A DNA stretch of 64,000 nt from Galeopsis tetrahit. Taxonomy: Eukaryota > Streptophyta > Magnoliopsida > Lamiales > Lamiaceae. Of the stretch, positions 33,426 through 45,868 are shown piece after piece. Below the pieces are notes generated by a model that was given only the letters and a program-made list of their open reading frames with translations, was not told where the DNA came from and ran no database searches. The stretch spans positions 73,052,265 through 73,116,264 of the forward strand of contig OY776121.1 in the NCBI GenBank assembly GCA_963675135.1, in the 5' to 3' direction. The translations under genes were made by a program, and so were the position numbers. Within the stretch, counting starts at the first letter, position 1. Each line of letters begins with the position of its first letter.

Positions 33426-33647
33426 TATGCACTCGAGTACATGTTGTGCACCCTAGTTCATGTTGCACTTTTCAGTTTACTGATTTACACTTTTTGGTAA
33501 ATGGTGTTGCACTTTTCAATTATTATTAAAAATATTATTATATAGTTTAATAATTGAAAAGTGCAACACCATTTACCAAAAAGTGTAAGTCAGTAAACTG
33601 AAAAGTGCAACATGGACTAGGGTGCACAACATGCACTCGAGTTCATA
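33426..33647. mobile_element. Foldback MITE with ~100-bp inverted arms
   Basis: Arms at about 33426-33526 and 33549-33647 are nearly perfect reverse complements (for example GTTGTGCACCCTAG and its inverse CTAGGGTGCACAAC). A short AT-rich loop separates them. A transcript would form a long hairpin. No coding capacity. Confidence 0.85.
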
Positions 33648-33767
33648 GCAGACAAACCCTTAAAATAAAATTACACAAGTTTAAATCGTTATGGCGTCTT
33701 GTCACGTTGACACAAAAAATATTGTATTATTATTGTGTCGATACGAAACACGACACGATAACACAAT

Positions 33768-34471
33768 CAGTGACGGAGCCCGAAAATCACGAGTGGGGGC
33801 CCCGATTAACATTACTTTAAAAATAAAATAATATGTATTAATTATAGTTATCAAAATTTATAATGATAAAATTGTCAGTACATTTCATTAAATTAAAGTG
33901 AACAAACTGACTTTCATTGTAAGAAGTTTTAATAGTTCTAACTTAAAATGAAGCAAAACAATTTAATAGCTTATTAGTTGAACACTAAATGTCTTTAAAA
34001 TAATAAATTAATGTGTTACAATATTCTATGATTCATACAATATAATACTTTTAAATATAAATGTACAAAAAAATTAAAACACTAATCAAATTTTTATAAA
34101 AACATCAATAATATTGTTCAATTTTAAGGATATTTTTGTGAGTTATAGAAAAAATTTAGATAATAATTTCAAATACATCATCAATCAATTGTCTCTATTA
34201 AAAAATTGAAGTATTATGAAATAAATTTAAGAAAAAAATACATGAAAAAAATAAAGTTATTCCTTTCAAACTTTGTATGCAAGCATTCATTTTTTTGTTA
34301 GTCTAAATTTAATATGTATGTTTTAAAATAAAAATAATATTTTTATTTATATATATAATAAAAATAATTATTAAAAAGCAATACATATAATTATTAAAAA
34401 ATAGTATATTATATATATATAATAAAATAAAAAATGGGTGGGCCACTGGACCCAGTGTGACTCCGTCCTTG
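33768..34471. mobile_element. Non-autonomous hAT element (704 bp)
   Basis: The ends are CAGTGACGGAGCC and its diverged inverse GTGACTCCGTCCTTG. Both flanks are AACACAAT (33760-33767 and 34472-34479), a perfect 8-bp target duplication as expected for hAT transposition. The interior is extremely AT-rich and non-coding. Confidence 0.85.
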
Positions 34472-34479
34472 AACACAAT

Positions 34480-35106
34480 TTGTCAAGTCTAAATTAGATA
34501 CAATATAATTTTTTTAAAATATTCATAATTTACAACTATATACATAAATTTTGTATTTTCTTTTCAAAATTAACACCTACAATAAATTATCTACATCTTT
34601 GAATTAATACCCATTAAAAAACTTATTAAAGATGAAATAAAAATGCATAATTTATACTAGAAGAAATAAAATGCATAATGTATAGTACTCCATAAGCATT
34701 AAAACCCAAGTTTCCATTAATTGATTGGCAAAAACGCAGCCGTTTTACAGCCCAGCAGCAGGGGATCCTTGTCCGGAAAGCAAAGGTAGAGTTCCGCGCT
34801 TTTCAGTTACAGCTTCATACCATTTTCAGTTAAAGTTTCTGTAATTGCTGCAACTCCCTTTTCCTCATCTTTGACTCGCAGCCTCTCTCCTTCTTTCTAC
34901 CCCTCTCTCCACCGCCAACATTAATTGCTCAATTCGTATATTGTTTTGTCTTGCTTTTTTTTTTTCGGCGTCGCAGGAGCTGTAGAATCGCCGGGAACCA
35001 CCGTTTTCTACTTCCGGTGGTTACGAATTTTGCAGTCAATCGGAAGGACGGAGGATGGGAGTGGATAGGTTTTTCAGATCTGTTAAGACACAAGGCGTGG
35101 ACTTCG
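34480..35106. other. Sequence upstream of the PRAF-like fragment
   Basis: It is AT-rich to about 34730, then more GC-rich with a CT-rich leader (CTCTCTCCTTCTTTCTACCCC, near 34880-34905), which looks like a former 5' UTR. An open frame from 34951 runs into the PRAF-like exon, but its start is not like that family. Confidence 0.4.
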
Positions 35107-36867
35107 CTGTTGGATCTTGTTAGCTACAGTTACGCTGATCGTGAAATCGAGCAGGTATATTTCCCTTTTGATTTGGTAAATGCGATTCTATTTAACTGTT
35201 ATGATTTTTAAGTAGTTTAAGTCTTTCTTCTTCTATTTTATGATGAAAATTGTGATTCTTATGAATTTTTCTTTGGATAATCAGAGTTTTTGCATCTACT
35301 TAAATGTATATGTTTTCAGAATTGGTGATTTTGGCTGGAACACCGTCGTGTGTGATATGACTTAAGGAGTAGAACTGGCCCTTAAAACGCAGAATTTTGG
35401 CATATGGAGGAAACCTAGAATATTTTTGGTTTCAATTATATTGTCATTAGCATTGCTGATCATTTGCTAATTGATATCACGAAGCTCTTAATTTCATAAC
35501 AGTGAGTTTTTGGTAGATGCTGATTTTTGAGTATCTGATGTGTTAAATATTGAAGAATTGATTAACTTTCTAGGGTGTGTTTACTGTTCAGTTCTGAGCT
35601 TGGATTTTCTTATGTGTTCGTGTCTCTTTATCTGATACTAATATTGGAGCATTTGAAGGATTGCATATGCCGTTATTGAAGCAGATGTCACCTTCCAATG
35701 GAGATCTTGTGTCTTATTTATATCATCTTTTATGGAGTATTACTTCTTAACTTTGCTTGATCGATTTGTTGGAATGACCAGTCATTTAAAATAAAATTAA
35801 GAAGTAATACTCCATAAAAGATGATATAGAGGATCAACATTTTGAGAGTGAGTAGGTCGGGATAACTTGAATGGTTGCTTTTACTGTTAAGCTAAGAGGA
35901 ATAAAATTTATGTCGAAAATATCATTATTGTATAAGAGAGACAACACTGGTTTGTTTTAACTAGTGGAACCAGAAGGATGCATATATTATATCATACTTT
36001 TCATTGGTTGTGTTCTGTAGAAAAATATGATTAAGAAAGGCCTAAAGAAGCTGATGTAATTATTGTTAAAAATGTGAGCAAGAGACTCCTCAACGTATAT
36101 AGATAGACAATAGCTGAAAATTTTCAGACACATATAAAAAAAAAGGTACAGTATGTGCATTTATTCACTTCATTTTGTTTGTTTGATTAATCTGTTACTG
36201 AAAAATGCTTTTTCTAGAAAACACTGCTGCATATGGCAACTTTACATGATTGACTGTTTGTTACTCAATCAATAATGCTTGTAATGTCCTCCAAATCCAA
36301 AACATTTATACTGCATATAGTCACTAACATGAAAGTAACTAACAAGTGGCGAAATAATGCTAAAGCCTCTGTAGTTCTAGCATTAATTAGCTTAGTCAGC
36401 AGAAAAAAGAAACCGAATTTAACGGAAAACAGATAAAATTTTATACTTTTTTCTGAATATTTAAATGTTTATTAGTGAAATACATCAGCCCAATGATTTC
36501 TCAATTTGCTAGAAAACCTAAGGTAGTTCTGAATCCATTTTCTTAAGTTTGATAAATGGATATTTGATCTATAACCTGAATAAGTCATTTTATTCCTCAA
36601 GTCTGGTCACCTGTTCCCTACAATTGTTTTTGACTCAAAAGTGTGATTAGTGTCCAGATTAGAACTTGTATGTGTGTTGACATAAAGTTGGTTAGAACTT
36701 GTATAGTCACCAGCAGTATATCGTTTTTTTTTTTAAACTGTTAAATGTTCCATTTGAGATTTCATCTTCACTTTGTGCAGGTTTTGATTGCTCTAAAGAA
36801 GGGAGCTCAACTACTTAAATATGGATGTAAGGGAAAGCCCTAAATTTGTCCATTTAGACTCTCTTAT
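35107..36867 (+). pseudogene. Fragment of a PH-RCC1-FYVE (PRAF) gene, first two exons
   Basis: Exon 1 remnant (35107-35154) reads LLDLVSYSYADREIEQ and exon 2 (36781 to about 36867) reads VLIALKKGAQLLKYGCKGKP, then TAA, then ICPFRLS. This matches the N-terminus of plant PH/RCC1/FYVE proteins, as I recall them: a short DLVSYGN-type start, then the first PH-domain strands ending GKPKFCPFRLS. Two changes break it: CTG where the initiating ATG is expected, and TAA at 36841-36843 where Lys is expected, with the downstream frame still matching. The GT-AG intron is kept, so this is a DNA-level duplicate, not a processed copy. The rest of the PH domain, RCC1 repeats and FYVE finger are not found before 38760. 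Confidence 0.6.
35717..35829. repeat. Inverted repeat (~35-bp arms) in the PRAF-like intron
   Basis: The left arm, ATCATCTTTTATGGAGTATT then ACTTCTTAA, is matched by its inverse in 35793-35829, with a loop of about 40 bp. It is probably a small foldback MITE. Confidence 0.75.
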
Positions 36868-38867
36868 GTAAGTCTAATATACCATATGCACAATGCTTTC
36901 TTGCAATATACTTTTATAGCCCATTTTTTTTATACTCGTGTTGTTTGTCCTTTTTTAATGATCCACTCTAGCAATCACTTGAGTTTTCTTTTCCTTAAAT
37001 TTCCTCAAGAATTGAAGTATATGGTGTTGAGTTGGTGGAATGGACTAGCTCGTGATTGATCACCTATAGTGATGATTATAATTTTATAAATACACGTCTC
37101 TTGCCTTTAAATCTATTTTTTTATGACTTGACATTTCTGATACTTAGGACTCATGTTTTTGTGAAATTTTACATTCCAAATGATTTGATTATTGTGTACT
37201 GATTTAGTTAATCATTTCGAAAGAGTCTCGAGTCAAAACAACATTTGAAGTTTTACGGAAGTGGTCTTCTAATGTATTTAGTTTGCACTTTATATTCTTG
37301 ATATGAAGTATATGGTGCTATCTTGTTACTGGCTTATATATGGTAGAAGTAGAATGCAGATCTTCACTTTATTTTTGTTTTTTCTCATTTTTGATTTCCT
37401 AACATGCAAAAGAAAAATTGCTTATAGGAGTATGTGGTATGCATAGAACCACTTTTGAACACTTTTGAAAATTGTGGTGAATATTGTGTTTAACTAGTAC
37501 TCCCTCTGTCCCTCGTTAAGTTACCCATTTTGCCTTTTTGGACGCCCCTTGTTAAGTTACCCATTTCCATTTTTGTCAACACCCCACTATCTCTCTCTAT
37601 TGTTGCCCTTTCTTACCCCCCTCTACCTTTTGACTTTCCTATCTCTCTGTACTTCAATCCAACGTTATATTAAATACTATATTCCTTAAAACATGTGCAA
37701 ACAGTAAATGAGTAACTTAACGGGGGGACGGAGGGTGTATATCGTAATTTGATATCTTAAAATATCATATTACAATTACTTATCCGCATTGTCTCAACAT
37801 CACATTATTCAATCATGAGATCATAATTTTAAATAATGTAGAAATTTTAGAAACTTGAAATGAAAGCTGCAGCAATGGAGGGTCACAACACTTTCTTTCA
37901 TTTGAAATCCGTGATTGCTTACCTTTTGATCATGATTATAGGGTAAGACCCATTTGCTTACGACAGAGTTAGATCTTTTATATGCATGGCCAGGAGGAGG
38001 AATAGAACCAGTCCAGAGTCATAGGTATATTTTAGAAGACTAAGAAGAAAATATGCCATATGACAAAATCTTCTGAAAATTAACACTCTTAAGTCACCTC
38101 TTTATGCTTATACTTAATAACTAGCTGAATAAATAGTATCCAAGTTATAGCATTATAGCATATCACAATTGGTAATCAAATAAAAACTTAACCCTAATAA
38201 GCTGATTGAACAAATCAACAAACAGCAGTCCAGTCATATAATCGTTGAGCTAATTAAATGACATTAATGGGGTATGTATAAAATTCATTGTTGTGAAGTA
38301 ATCAAATGATGAAATTTCTAAAGGGACTCTACTTCCAACTAAATCTAGCTGCCAGTTCAGGTAACTTCATCGATGATTGATTGATTTCCCGATGAAGTGT
38401 TCTTATGGTCTCTGTTGTGAATTGAAATTGGACATGCTTGAACCTGAATTGACTTTTATGTTTTTTCCTCTTTCCTATTAAAATTTTAGAAAGAGTTTGT
38501 TAAACAAGTTAAAACTCTCAAAATTTGTCTAATCGTGATTTTGTTTTTTGACACAACATGACTGAATTTCATATGTTACCTTAGTTATTGAGTAACTGCA
38601 GTTTTCCATCTCAGTTGATACATAAATATTTTACAGCATCATCATTTTTTGAGATTTTTTTGTGTTCTTGTTATAACATGCTGATTATATTCAATTTACT
38701 GTTGTAGGACGAAGCATCATTAATTTGTATTTCTAGTAGTGGTGAAATAAGTATGAAATAGCTGTCTCTCTCCAGTCCCCCCTCAAAATTTCGACCAAAA
38801 CATCTTCCTTAAAAACTCCGAATTCCAAGCAAAACAAGATTTATCAATCCCTGTGCTCCTGATTCCA
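36868..38867. other. Intergenic DNA upstream of the F-box gene
   Basis: No gene is visible apart from the MITE at 37500-37735. The final ~100 bp before the F-box start (CTCTCTCCAGTCCCCCCTC near 38765) could be its 5' UTR, and an AG at 38707 could be a leader-intron acceptor; neither is certain. Confidence 0.35.
37500..37735. mobile_element. Stowaway MITE
   Basis: The left end CTCCCTCTGTCCCTCGTTAAGTTACCCA and right end GAGTAACTTAACGGGGGGACGGAGGG are inverted repeats, with TA (37498-37499) on the left. The sequence differs from the 32794 family, so this is a second Stowaway subfamily. Confidence 0.75.
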
Positions 38868-40016
38868 ATGGATTCCTCCCCGTTCAACAGTCTACCGCAA
38901 GACACCCTCCACAACATCTTCTGCCACCTTCCCCTCCATGAAATAGCTGCCGCAAAGTGTATTTGCAAATCCCTTTACTCTGCTCTCTCCGCCCCATCGT
39001 TCCTCCACCTCCTCCGCACCCAATCCCACTCGCTCCCTCTCCTTGCTCTCAAGCCCTCTCACCGCCACGTGTCCACTCATCCAACCCTTCACGCCTTGGA
39101 TCCCACCTCAAATCAATGGCTCAAATTCTCCCTTTCTTTCATCCCCTTCTCTGGTCTCCACCCCATCACCTCATCCCATGGCCTTCTCTATCTATGGGCT
39201 TCAAATCCCCGAAATGCCCCCGCACAGAACTCTCAAAAAGCCCTTGTCGTGTGTAACCCTTTGACTGGCCAGTACAAAACCCTTCCTCAGCTTGGCTCGG
39301 CTTGGTCGCGCCATGGCTCCGTCCTAGCTGGCCCGCTTAATGTAGTTGTCGTTCTCACAGAGCTCGCCATTCTGTATTATTCTGAAAATGGAAATATCAA
39401 TTCCAATGATGGTAACTTAAATCCCAATTATCCGAATAATTGGCTCAAGTTTTCTTCAAATCTACCCTCGAAACCCCGGAGCCCTGTTTTAATTTCCGAT
39501 ACCATACTCACATTGTGCGATGTGGGGTCCCCATGGAGGTCACAGTGGGCAATGTTTAAGGTGAAAACTGTGGACATGAAGAAAATAATGCAGTGGGTTA
39601 GATTGGAAAAGCAGGAGTGGGGGGACATTTTCGACATCTTGAAACGGCCCAGGTTGGTGAAGGCAGGGAACGATGGGAAGGTGTATATGGTTGGTGGGCT
39701 GAAGAGCTCGTACGCTCTACAGAGCGCGTGCACTACTATCTTGATACTGAGATTGGATTTGGAGAGCTTGGAGTGGGAGGAAGCTGGGAGAATGCCAGTT
39801 GAGATGTACAGTTGTTTCATGGAGAGTGGTAAGTTCAAGGTATTTGGTGGGGGGAGTAGGGTGTGTTTTTCGGCAAAAAGGGTCGGGAGATTGGCATTGT
39901 GGGAAGAGAAGGGGGATGGGAAGAGTAATTGGAGGTGGGTGGATGGGGTGCCGGGAAGCGGAGACGGGCTCTGTCGTGGTTTTGTGTTCGAGGCCAGGCT
40001 TGACGTCGCTCCATAG
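38868..40016 (+). CDS. F-box protein with C-terminal kelch-like region, single exon
   Basis: A 382-residue intronless protein. The start at 38868 (MDSSPFNSLPQDTL) is preferred because the only upstream in-frame initiator would be a GTG at 38853. Residues about 5-45 form an F-box (LPQDTLHNIFCHLPLHEIAA, then CKSLYSAL), which binds SKP1 in an SCF ubiquitin ligase. The remainder holds motifs of the F-box/kelch or galactose-oxidase-like class, such as VVCNPLTGQYKTLPQL, KVYMVGG and FKVFGGGSRVCF, likely forming a substrate-binding propeller. It resembles the plant At5g43190-type family, but that is from memory. Substrate unknown. A GTGAGT right after the stop could be a 3' UTR intron donor. Confidence 0.85.
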   Translation: MDSSPFNSLPQDTLHNIFCHLPLHEIAAAKCICKSLYSALSAPSFLHLLRTQSHSLPLLALKPSHRHVSTHPTLHALDPTSNQWLKFSLSFIPFSGLHPITSSHGLLYLWASNPRNAPAQNSQKALVVCNPLTGQYKTLPQLGSAWSRHGSVLAGPLNVVVVLTELAILYYSENGNINSNDGNLNPNYPNNWLKFSSNLPSKPRSPVLISDTILTLCDVGSPWRSQWAMFKVKTVDMKKIMQWVRLEKQEWGDIFDILKRPRLVKAGNDGKVYMVGGLKSSYALQSACTTILILRLDLESLEWEEAGRMPVEMYSCFMESGKFKVFGGGSRVCFSAKRVGRLALWEEKGDGKSNWRWVDGVPGSGDGLCRGFVFEARLDVAP

Positions 40017-41198
40017 GTGAGTGGGAACTATTACTTGTTTCTGATTTTATGTGCTGCATTTTCAGGATTTGAAATTGTGGTTAGACGTTGTTGTTGTTGT
40101 TGTGTTTGTTTCGACTTTTGTGTTGTAAGAATTGCTACTTTTCTCCAGATTTGTTGTGTCATGATTAAGACTCATTGTTAAGGAGTTGGAGCTTAAAATT
40201 ATTGTAAATGTTTCTGAAAATCTAGTCGCACCTTAAGTTTGAGAAGATAAGTGGGCATTAGGAAGTATTCTTGTGTTCTTTTTTCTCAATGAAGGGGGTG
40301 CTCTCTTTGTGTTCCCATATATTTTGCAGATTTAAAAATTTTTCAATCACAAAGATCACCAATTTTCTTGGGAGAGTGTCGGGTTTATTTAAATTTTCTG
40401 AACCTGTGACAGTAAAAAGTTTTCAAGGTTGTTTTTACTGTAATAATTTCATCAGCATTGCAAGAGCCAAGCCTTGCATCCTTCACGATGGATTCCAATT
40501 TACTTGCTTGAGTTGTTGTGGAGTTTGATTTTATTTGACAAACACCACAATGGTTGTAAAAGAAGAATTTTATTTTTTTGGGAATATTAAAAGTGATTTA
40601 GGCCCTGTTTGGCGTTTGACTGCACGGGTAGAAACACTTTTTTTGCGTGGGTAGAAAGTAGAAACACCCAATGGCTTTTTTTAAAAAGTGCTTCTACCTA
40701 AAGCCTGTTGAATTTGCAGACACAGATATACTTATTTGAATGATTGGGCCGTTTGTGTATTTTTGGACCATTGCTGTTTGGGTCTTGCTATTCAGGCCAT
40801 CACACAGGCCTTTTTATGTAAGGAATTTTAATACTCCTCACTTTTGAGTCTTGTGCTGTTTTGTTTGGTGGGTCAAAGCACTCTTTTCATTTTTTTCTTT
40901 TATAATAATAACATCTTATTTCTCTCATGGATCAAAGCATTGGTGGTTTTATGCTATGTGAATAAGAAATGAGGATAGCAGAATTCAGAAGAGTATTTTG
41001 GGTGATGAATCTTTAATCGCTACTGAAAGAAAATCTATAGGACATCAGTGTTAAGCTGCTTAAATAAATACCAAATTTATAGGAGCATGCTGCTAACTCT
41101 TAAAATAAAATGGGGAATTAAGAAAACCTATTAAACATTGGAAATAAATTGTTAAATAAGATAATTTATTATATACTTAATCCAGATGAAAAAATGTA

Positions 41199-41372
41199 CT
41201 CCCTCTGTTTCAAGATTTGACTTTAGTGATTTAAGAAGTTAAATAAAAGAGGGGTGTTTTGAATGATTTAGTGATGTGTACAAAGGAATTTAGTAAGGTG
41301 TATTGAGAATTTGGCGATGTATGAAGTAAAATGTGATCCAAAGTAAATGTGCAAATAATCGCGAGACGGAAG
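41199..41372. mobile_element. Deleted Stowaway MITE
   Basis: The left end CTCCCTCTGTTTCAAG follows TA (41197-41198). The right end AATAATCGCGAGACGGAAG is followed by TA (41373-41374). Internal sequence (GTGATGTGTACAAAGGAATT) looks like the 32794 family in inverse orientation with a deletion. Confidence 0.6.
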
Positions 41373-43788
41373 TATTGGATTGTTGCACAATATGAATTTG
41401 TTTAATATGTATACATAAATAATGGAGTAGATACTGCATGTTGTGTTCGTGGGCACGCAGTACAAAGAATGAAATTCGAGATGGTAGTATATCATTTAAA
41501 TTGAAAGCTACTTTGAAATTTGTCTTTTTGAAAAAGAAATTTAGGAACATGCAAGTGGTTTGGCAAGGACTACTTTTAGACTAGTACATGGGGACCAAAC
41601 TGTAGTTCTTAACCAAAATAGAAGCCGAGTTTCGGACACGGCAGAATACTCACGTTCTTAATTACTAAGATATTTCAATTTCTCTGTACATGAATTTTAA
41701 TTAATATTAATTAATTTACTTAAAATTCATATTAATTAATTTACGTAAGTAGATATGTTGAGAGTATTATTAATCGTGAACTCACTTTTCAAAAGTAATA
41801 TATTTATCAGTTGTAGTATCATGTTATAGTAACTATTTAAAAAATTTAGGCTTTCTTAAAATCATTAAACATTATATTAAGAAGTTCATCATAAAGTTTT
41901 CATGAACATCAAAGTTTTTATAAAGTAGAATTTTAAATTGATTGTTGGTAAATATAAATTATTTTCATACTAAGATTTATAATAAAAACAATATCAGTAT
42001 ATTATCAATTTATAGTAAACATAGTACATACAAAACGTAATCAAAATATATTACGGGGTGATTGAAATTATCGGACCGGATCACCTACCAATCCAAACCA
42101 AAGTGGTGTGAATGTTACATGTCGAGAACATAGTAACTTAGACGTAATAATGCAAATGAAAAGAATGAGATGAGACAAAATGTGAACTAAGAGTAGAAAG
42201 ACAGTAATTGTTTTACTTTTACAAACTTTAATTGTCTGCTTAAAACATGGTAAAAAATAAAGTGGTATCCAAATACAGCTGGCAAGGAAAAATACCAGAC
42301 GTCTCTCATTTCAAAGTTGTATGAGGAGGACTACTAAATAAAATGGAAAATAAGATACTCTAGACACTTGGAACAAAACAAATTGCGAATTCGTTAGGAA
42401 ATTCATTTTAATTCCATCGTTATCAAACTTGACGTGATTTTATTATCATATATGAGCATTTTTCTAGTCCACTTTAAGTGGGGGATTAATTGTTGGTTAA
42501 AAAATTCAAGATTTTCAATTTTTGATAGTGTTTTAATTGGACTTTTGTGTGGATGATCCAAAAAGTAATTTGTCCATGTTTTGAATTATGTGCAAGAGTG
42601 AAGGGTGAAATATAATGTGAGTTATTCATTAATTTTTTTAAATAAAAATAATTAAACTGTGCTGAAATTTAATTACCCACCACTAAAAGTTAGAAAAAAT
42701 AATATTAATATAAATTAATTGATTTTACATATCTACCTCTAAAAGTCTAAAATTATTTAATGATATCAGATTTTAGTCTCGCCTACATTATAAACTCAAA
42801 TCTCACGGAAATGCGAAAACAACTCTCCCAAGAGAGTAGAGACCATAAACCAGTACGTCTTATTCCGGGTTAAATTGATTAATATGCGTAAGTTATAGTG
42901 AGATGAAAATAATAAAATTCACAATTTCTTCATAATCAAATTATGGGTTTAAACAAGTTGTGCGAGAGTCATTGAATGCTCAAATAATGGATGAGGGAGT
43001 TTAGGTAATTAAAATTCACACGTCCACGTATTTCGAACATATCTCTTTTAATTTAAATTCTGAATATTATATTTCAAAATTAATGCTACGAATTTTTTTT
43101 TCCTATTTCATAAAATTATATATAGCTTTTGGACACACTAAAAATTCTTTCAGGAATGAAAGACTGGTGGAATGGATAATGGCCAATTGTTTCGATTTCA
43201 AGATTCATTAACCTTTCTTCTTCAATGTAATACAAAACTTGTGCTATATTCTTATTCTCTAATTATTTAATGTACGAACATGATAAATGAATGCTAAAAT
43301 CTCCCATGGTTATTGTGTTAATTTAATTGAATGACAACACCCTTAATTCAAATTATCTGTTAACTTTGGAAATTCCACGTACACAGAAACTAATATATAT
43401 ATATATAATTAATTTATAATTGTGTATTATTTAATTAATGTGTTTAGTCATGCTCAAGAGTCTTTGGTATGCACATATGTCCAGATCTAGTAGGTGAAGC
43501 CATGTCTCCTCCTATTTAATTAATCAGACTATTCAACATCGAATTAGTCAATGAATATCACGATTTAAACTAATTTTCTTGTTAATAATTATATATATAT
43601 GCTAGCTAGATTTAGAACGTCAATCCATAATTTCAAATACTACATATATATTAGGTAGATCGTAATTAATTAAATGATGCCTACTGCCTAATATGGACAG
43701 AGACTTAATTGATTAGATGTTCGGTTAACTACACGCTAGACTATTTTAGTTCACTAATAATTGATACTCCATGAGTTACTAATATTTT

Positions 43789-43996
43789 CCTTCGTTCTAC
43801 AATAAGTGTTGTTTTTATAAAATTTGTTGAAATTAAGAAAATGTATGTATTAACTAATCACATTATAATTTCCTTTCAAATCTTTCAAAATTCTTTAACC
43901 AATCATTTTCAATTATTTCCAAATTTTTAAAACAACACTTATTTATGTACAAGAGAAAAATGCTAAAACAACACTTATTGTAGAATATGGAGAATA
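43789..43996. mobile_element. MITE with ~30-bp inverted ends
   Basis: The left end CCTTCGTTCTACAATAAGTG then TTGTTTT pairs with the right end AAAACAACACTTATTGTAG then AATATGGAG. The AT-rich interior is non-coding. The termini resemble degraded Stowaway ends. Confidence 0.65.
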
Positions 43997-44164
43997 TGTC
44001 TTAGAGCATGATTGATATGATGAAATAAATTTGGGGATGAATGGAATGACATGAGAATGATCATTCTTATAATTGGTATATATATAGTGGAAATGAATGT
44101 TAGAATTAAATGTAATACTCCATAAATTTATTTTAAATTATTATTATTGAGTATTGTTAAAAAT

Positions 44165-44750
44165 ATATTTACTATTTATTAAAAAAAAATTATTATTACG
44201 GAGTATTATTTAATAAAATTATTATTGTTGATTATTGTTAAAAATATATTATTTTTATTATTAATGTTTTAATAATTATTATTGGTAGAATAGTTATTAT
44301 TATTAATATATAGTTGTCGTTGTTATTGATTTTATTATTTATAATAAATGTATATTTTATATAAAAATATTTTTATTTTAAAATAAGAATATTATTATTT
44401 TTAATATTAAATAAATTATAAAATATTATTATTTATATTATCAAGAATTATTATACTATACTATTATTTTATATATTAAAAATAATATTAGATATATTTT
44501 TTATATTTTTGAGAAATTTTAAATTATTTTTTATTGTATTATATTTACAATTTAATATTATTGAGAAATATTATTATCGTTCAAATTTAATATATTATTA
44601 TTTATATTTTAAAATTTTATTGAATATTATTTTTTATCTTGAGATTATATATTATATTAATATTTTCATTAAGTATAATTTTTTTTATCATTAAATAAGA
44701 GTAAATATTTTTATTAATTATTTATTAAAGAGTTGATTCATTTTCTAAAT
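44165..44750. other. Extreme AT-rich island
   Basis: Almost pure A/T over nearly 600 bp, built of irregular ATTATT/AATATT words without a fixed period. The open frame at 44509-44694 is Ile/Tyr/Phe-rich only because of composition. It may be the interior of a decayed element (GATTGATATGATGAAAT near 44010 and GATTAAATCAATG near 44822 could be remnants of its ends), but I could not confirm ends. Confidence 0.6.
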
Positions 44751-45740
44751 TAAATCAAAGGAATGAGAATTTTATAAATCATATTAATCATAAAATTTGG
44801 AATAGAAACTCACTATTTTCATGATTAAATCAATGTAAATCTGATTTGGGGATGGTGGGAGTACATGTGCGCTCAATTTATATATAGTGCAATTGATGCA
44901 ATTGAGCTACAATTTTAATTTTAAAAATTCAATTGAACAATTTAAACACTTAAAATTTAATTGACATCCAATTACATACAAAAATTTACCTAATTTAACA
45001 TTAATTATATTCATTAAAAAATGATGATCACGAAGAAAGCCTCTCCAAAGTGTCATGAATGAATCACTCATTGACTCAATTTTGTGTAATTTTCTCTCCT
45101 AATTCAAGTCATACAAGATGACAACATGAAACAGTATATACATCTTTTTTTTATTTTTTATTATAAGCTATAAATTGAGATATAATAAAAATTAAATCAA
45201 GTCTTCTATTGATAAAAGGAACTCTAAATTTCATTAATTCGGTATGTATTTTTAAATATATTTGGTAAATTTATTGAATAAGGAAAAAAATATATATGGA
45301 TTTTTTCTTGATTGAGTTTGATAGTAATTTAATTTTATTTAAAGAGAAAAACTTATGTGAAATATTATGTAGTGGAGTAGTAGATTTAATGAATGGGCAA
45401 AAATTTATGGATCATTTGCGGGTCGGACCGGGTCAAACGGATCCCAAAAAAATTTGTGCAAAAGGCAAACAAAAACTTACTCCAAAACAGTGTTAATGTA
45501 AGGCAAACATGCATGCATGTGTTACTGAAAGATGAAGGAAGAAAGAAAAAGCAGATGGAAAGAAATGTCATGAAAGACCGTACGTGTGGAAAAAGATGAA
45601 AACCAAATCTTATGACCAGACCATGAAAGCGCAAATAATTAAACCGCTGTGAAAAAACAACACTTGAAAAAGGGGATGTTTGGGAAAAATAGTGAATGAC
45701 CCATATGATCTATATATATGCAATATTGTATACTCCTAAG

Positions 45741-45868
45741 TTTTTTTTTTTTTTTTTTATGGAACTTAAATACCCAAATACCCATTCATTTTTTTCCCTC
45801 CCATGACTCGAACCCAGGACCTAAGGCCTAGGTAGTGGTGCTCTAACCACTTGAGCTATCCCACTTTG
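45741..45868 (-). mobile_element. tRNA-derived SINE with poly(A) tail
   Basis: Read on the minus strand, it begins GTGGGATAGCTCAAGTGG, then TTAGAGC (pol III A box), then GGGTTCGAGTC (B box). It ends in a tRNA-unrelated tail (AATGGGTATTTGGGTATTTAA) and an A run of 18 (T run 45741-45758). The tRNA-like head cannot fold as a normal tRNA because the anticodon region is altered. This is therefore a SINE, not a tRNA gene. A 3'-half copy is at 16498. Confidence 0.8.

Noticed and set aside
45790..45868. Functional tRNA gene on the minus strand
   Set aside because: A and B boxes are present, but the anticodon arm is not tRNA-like and the unit continues into a SINE tail with poly(A).
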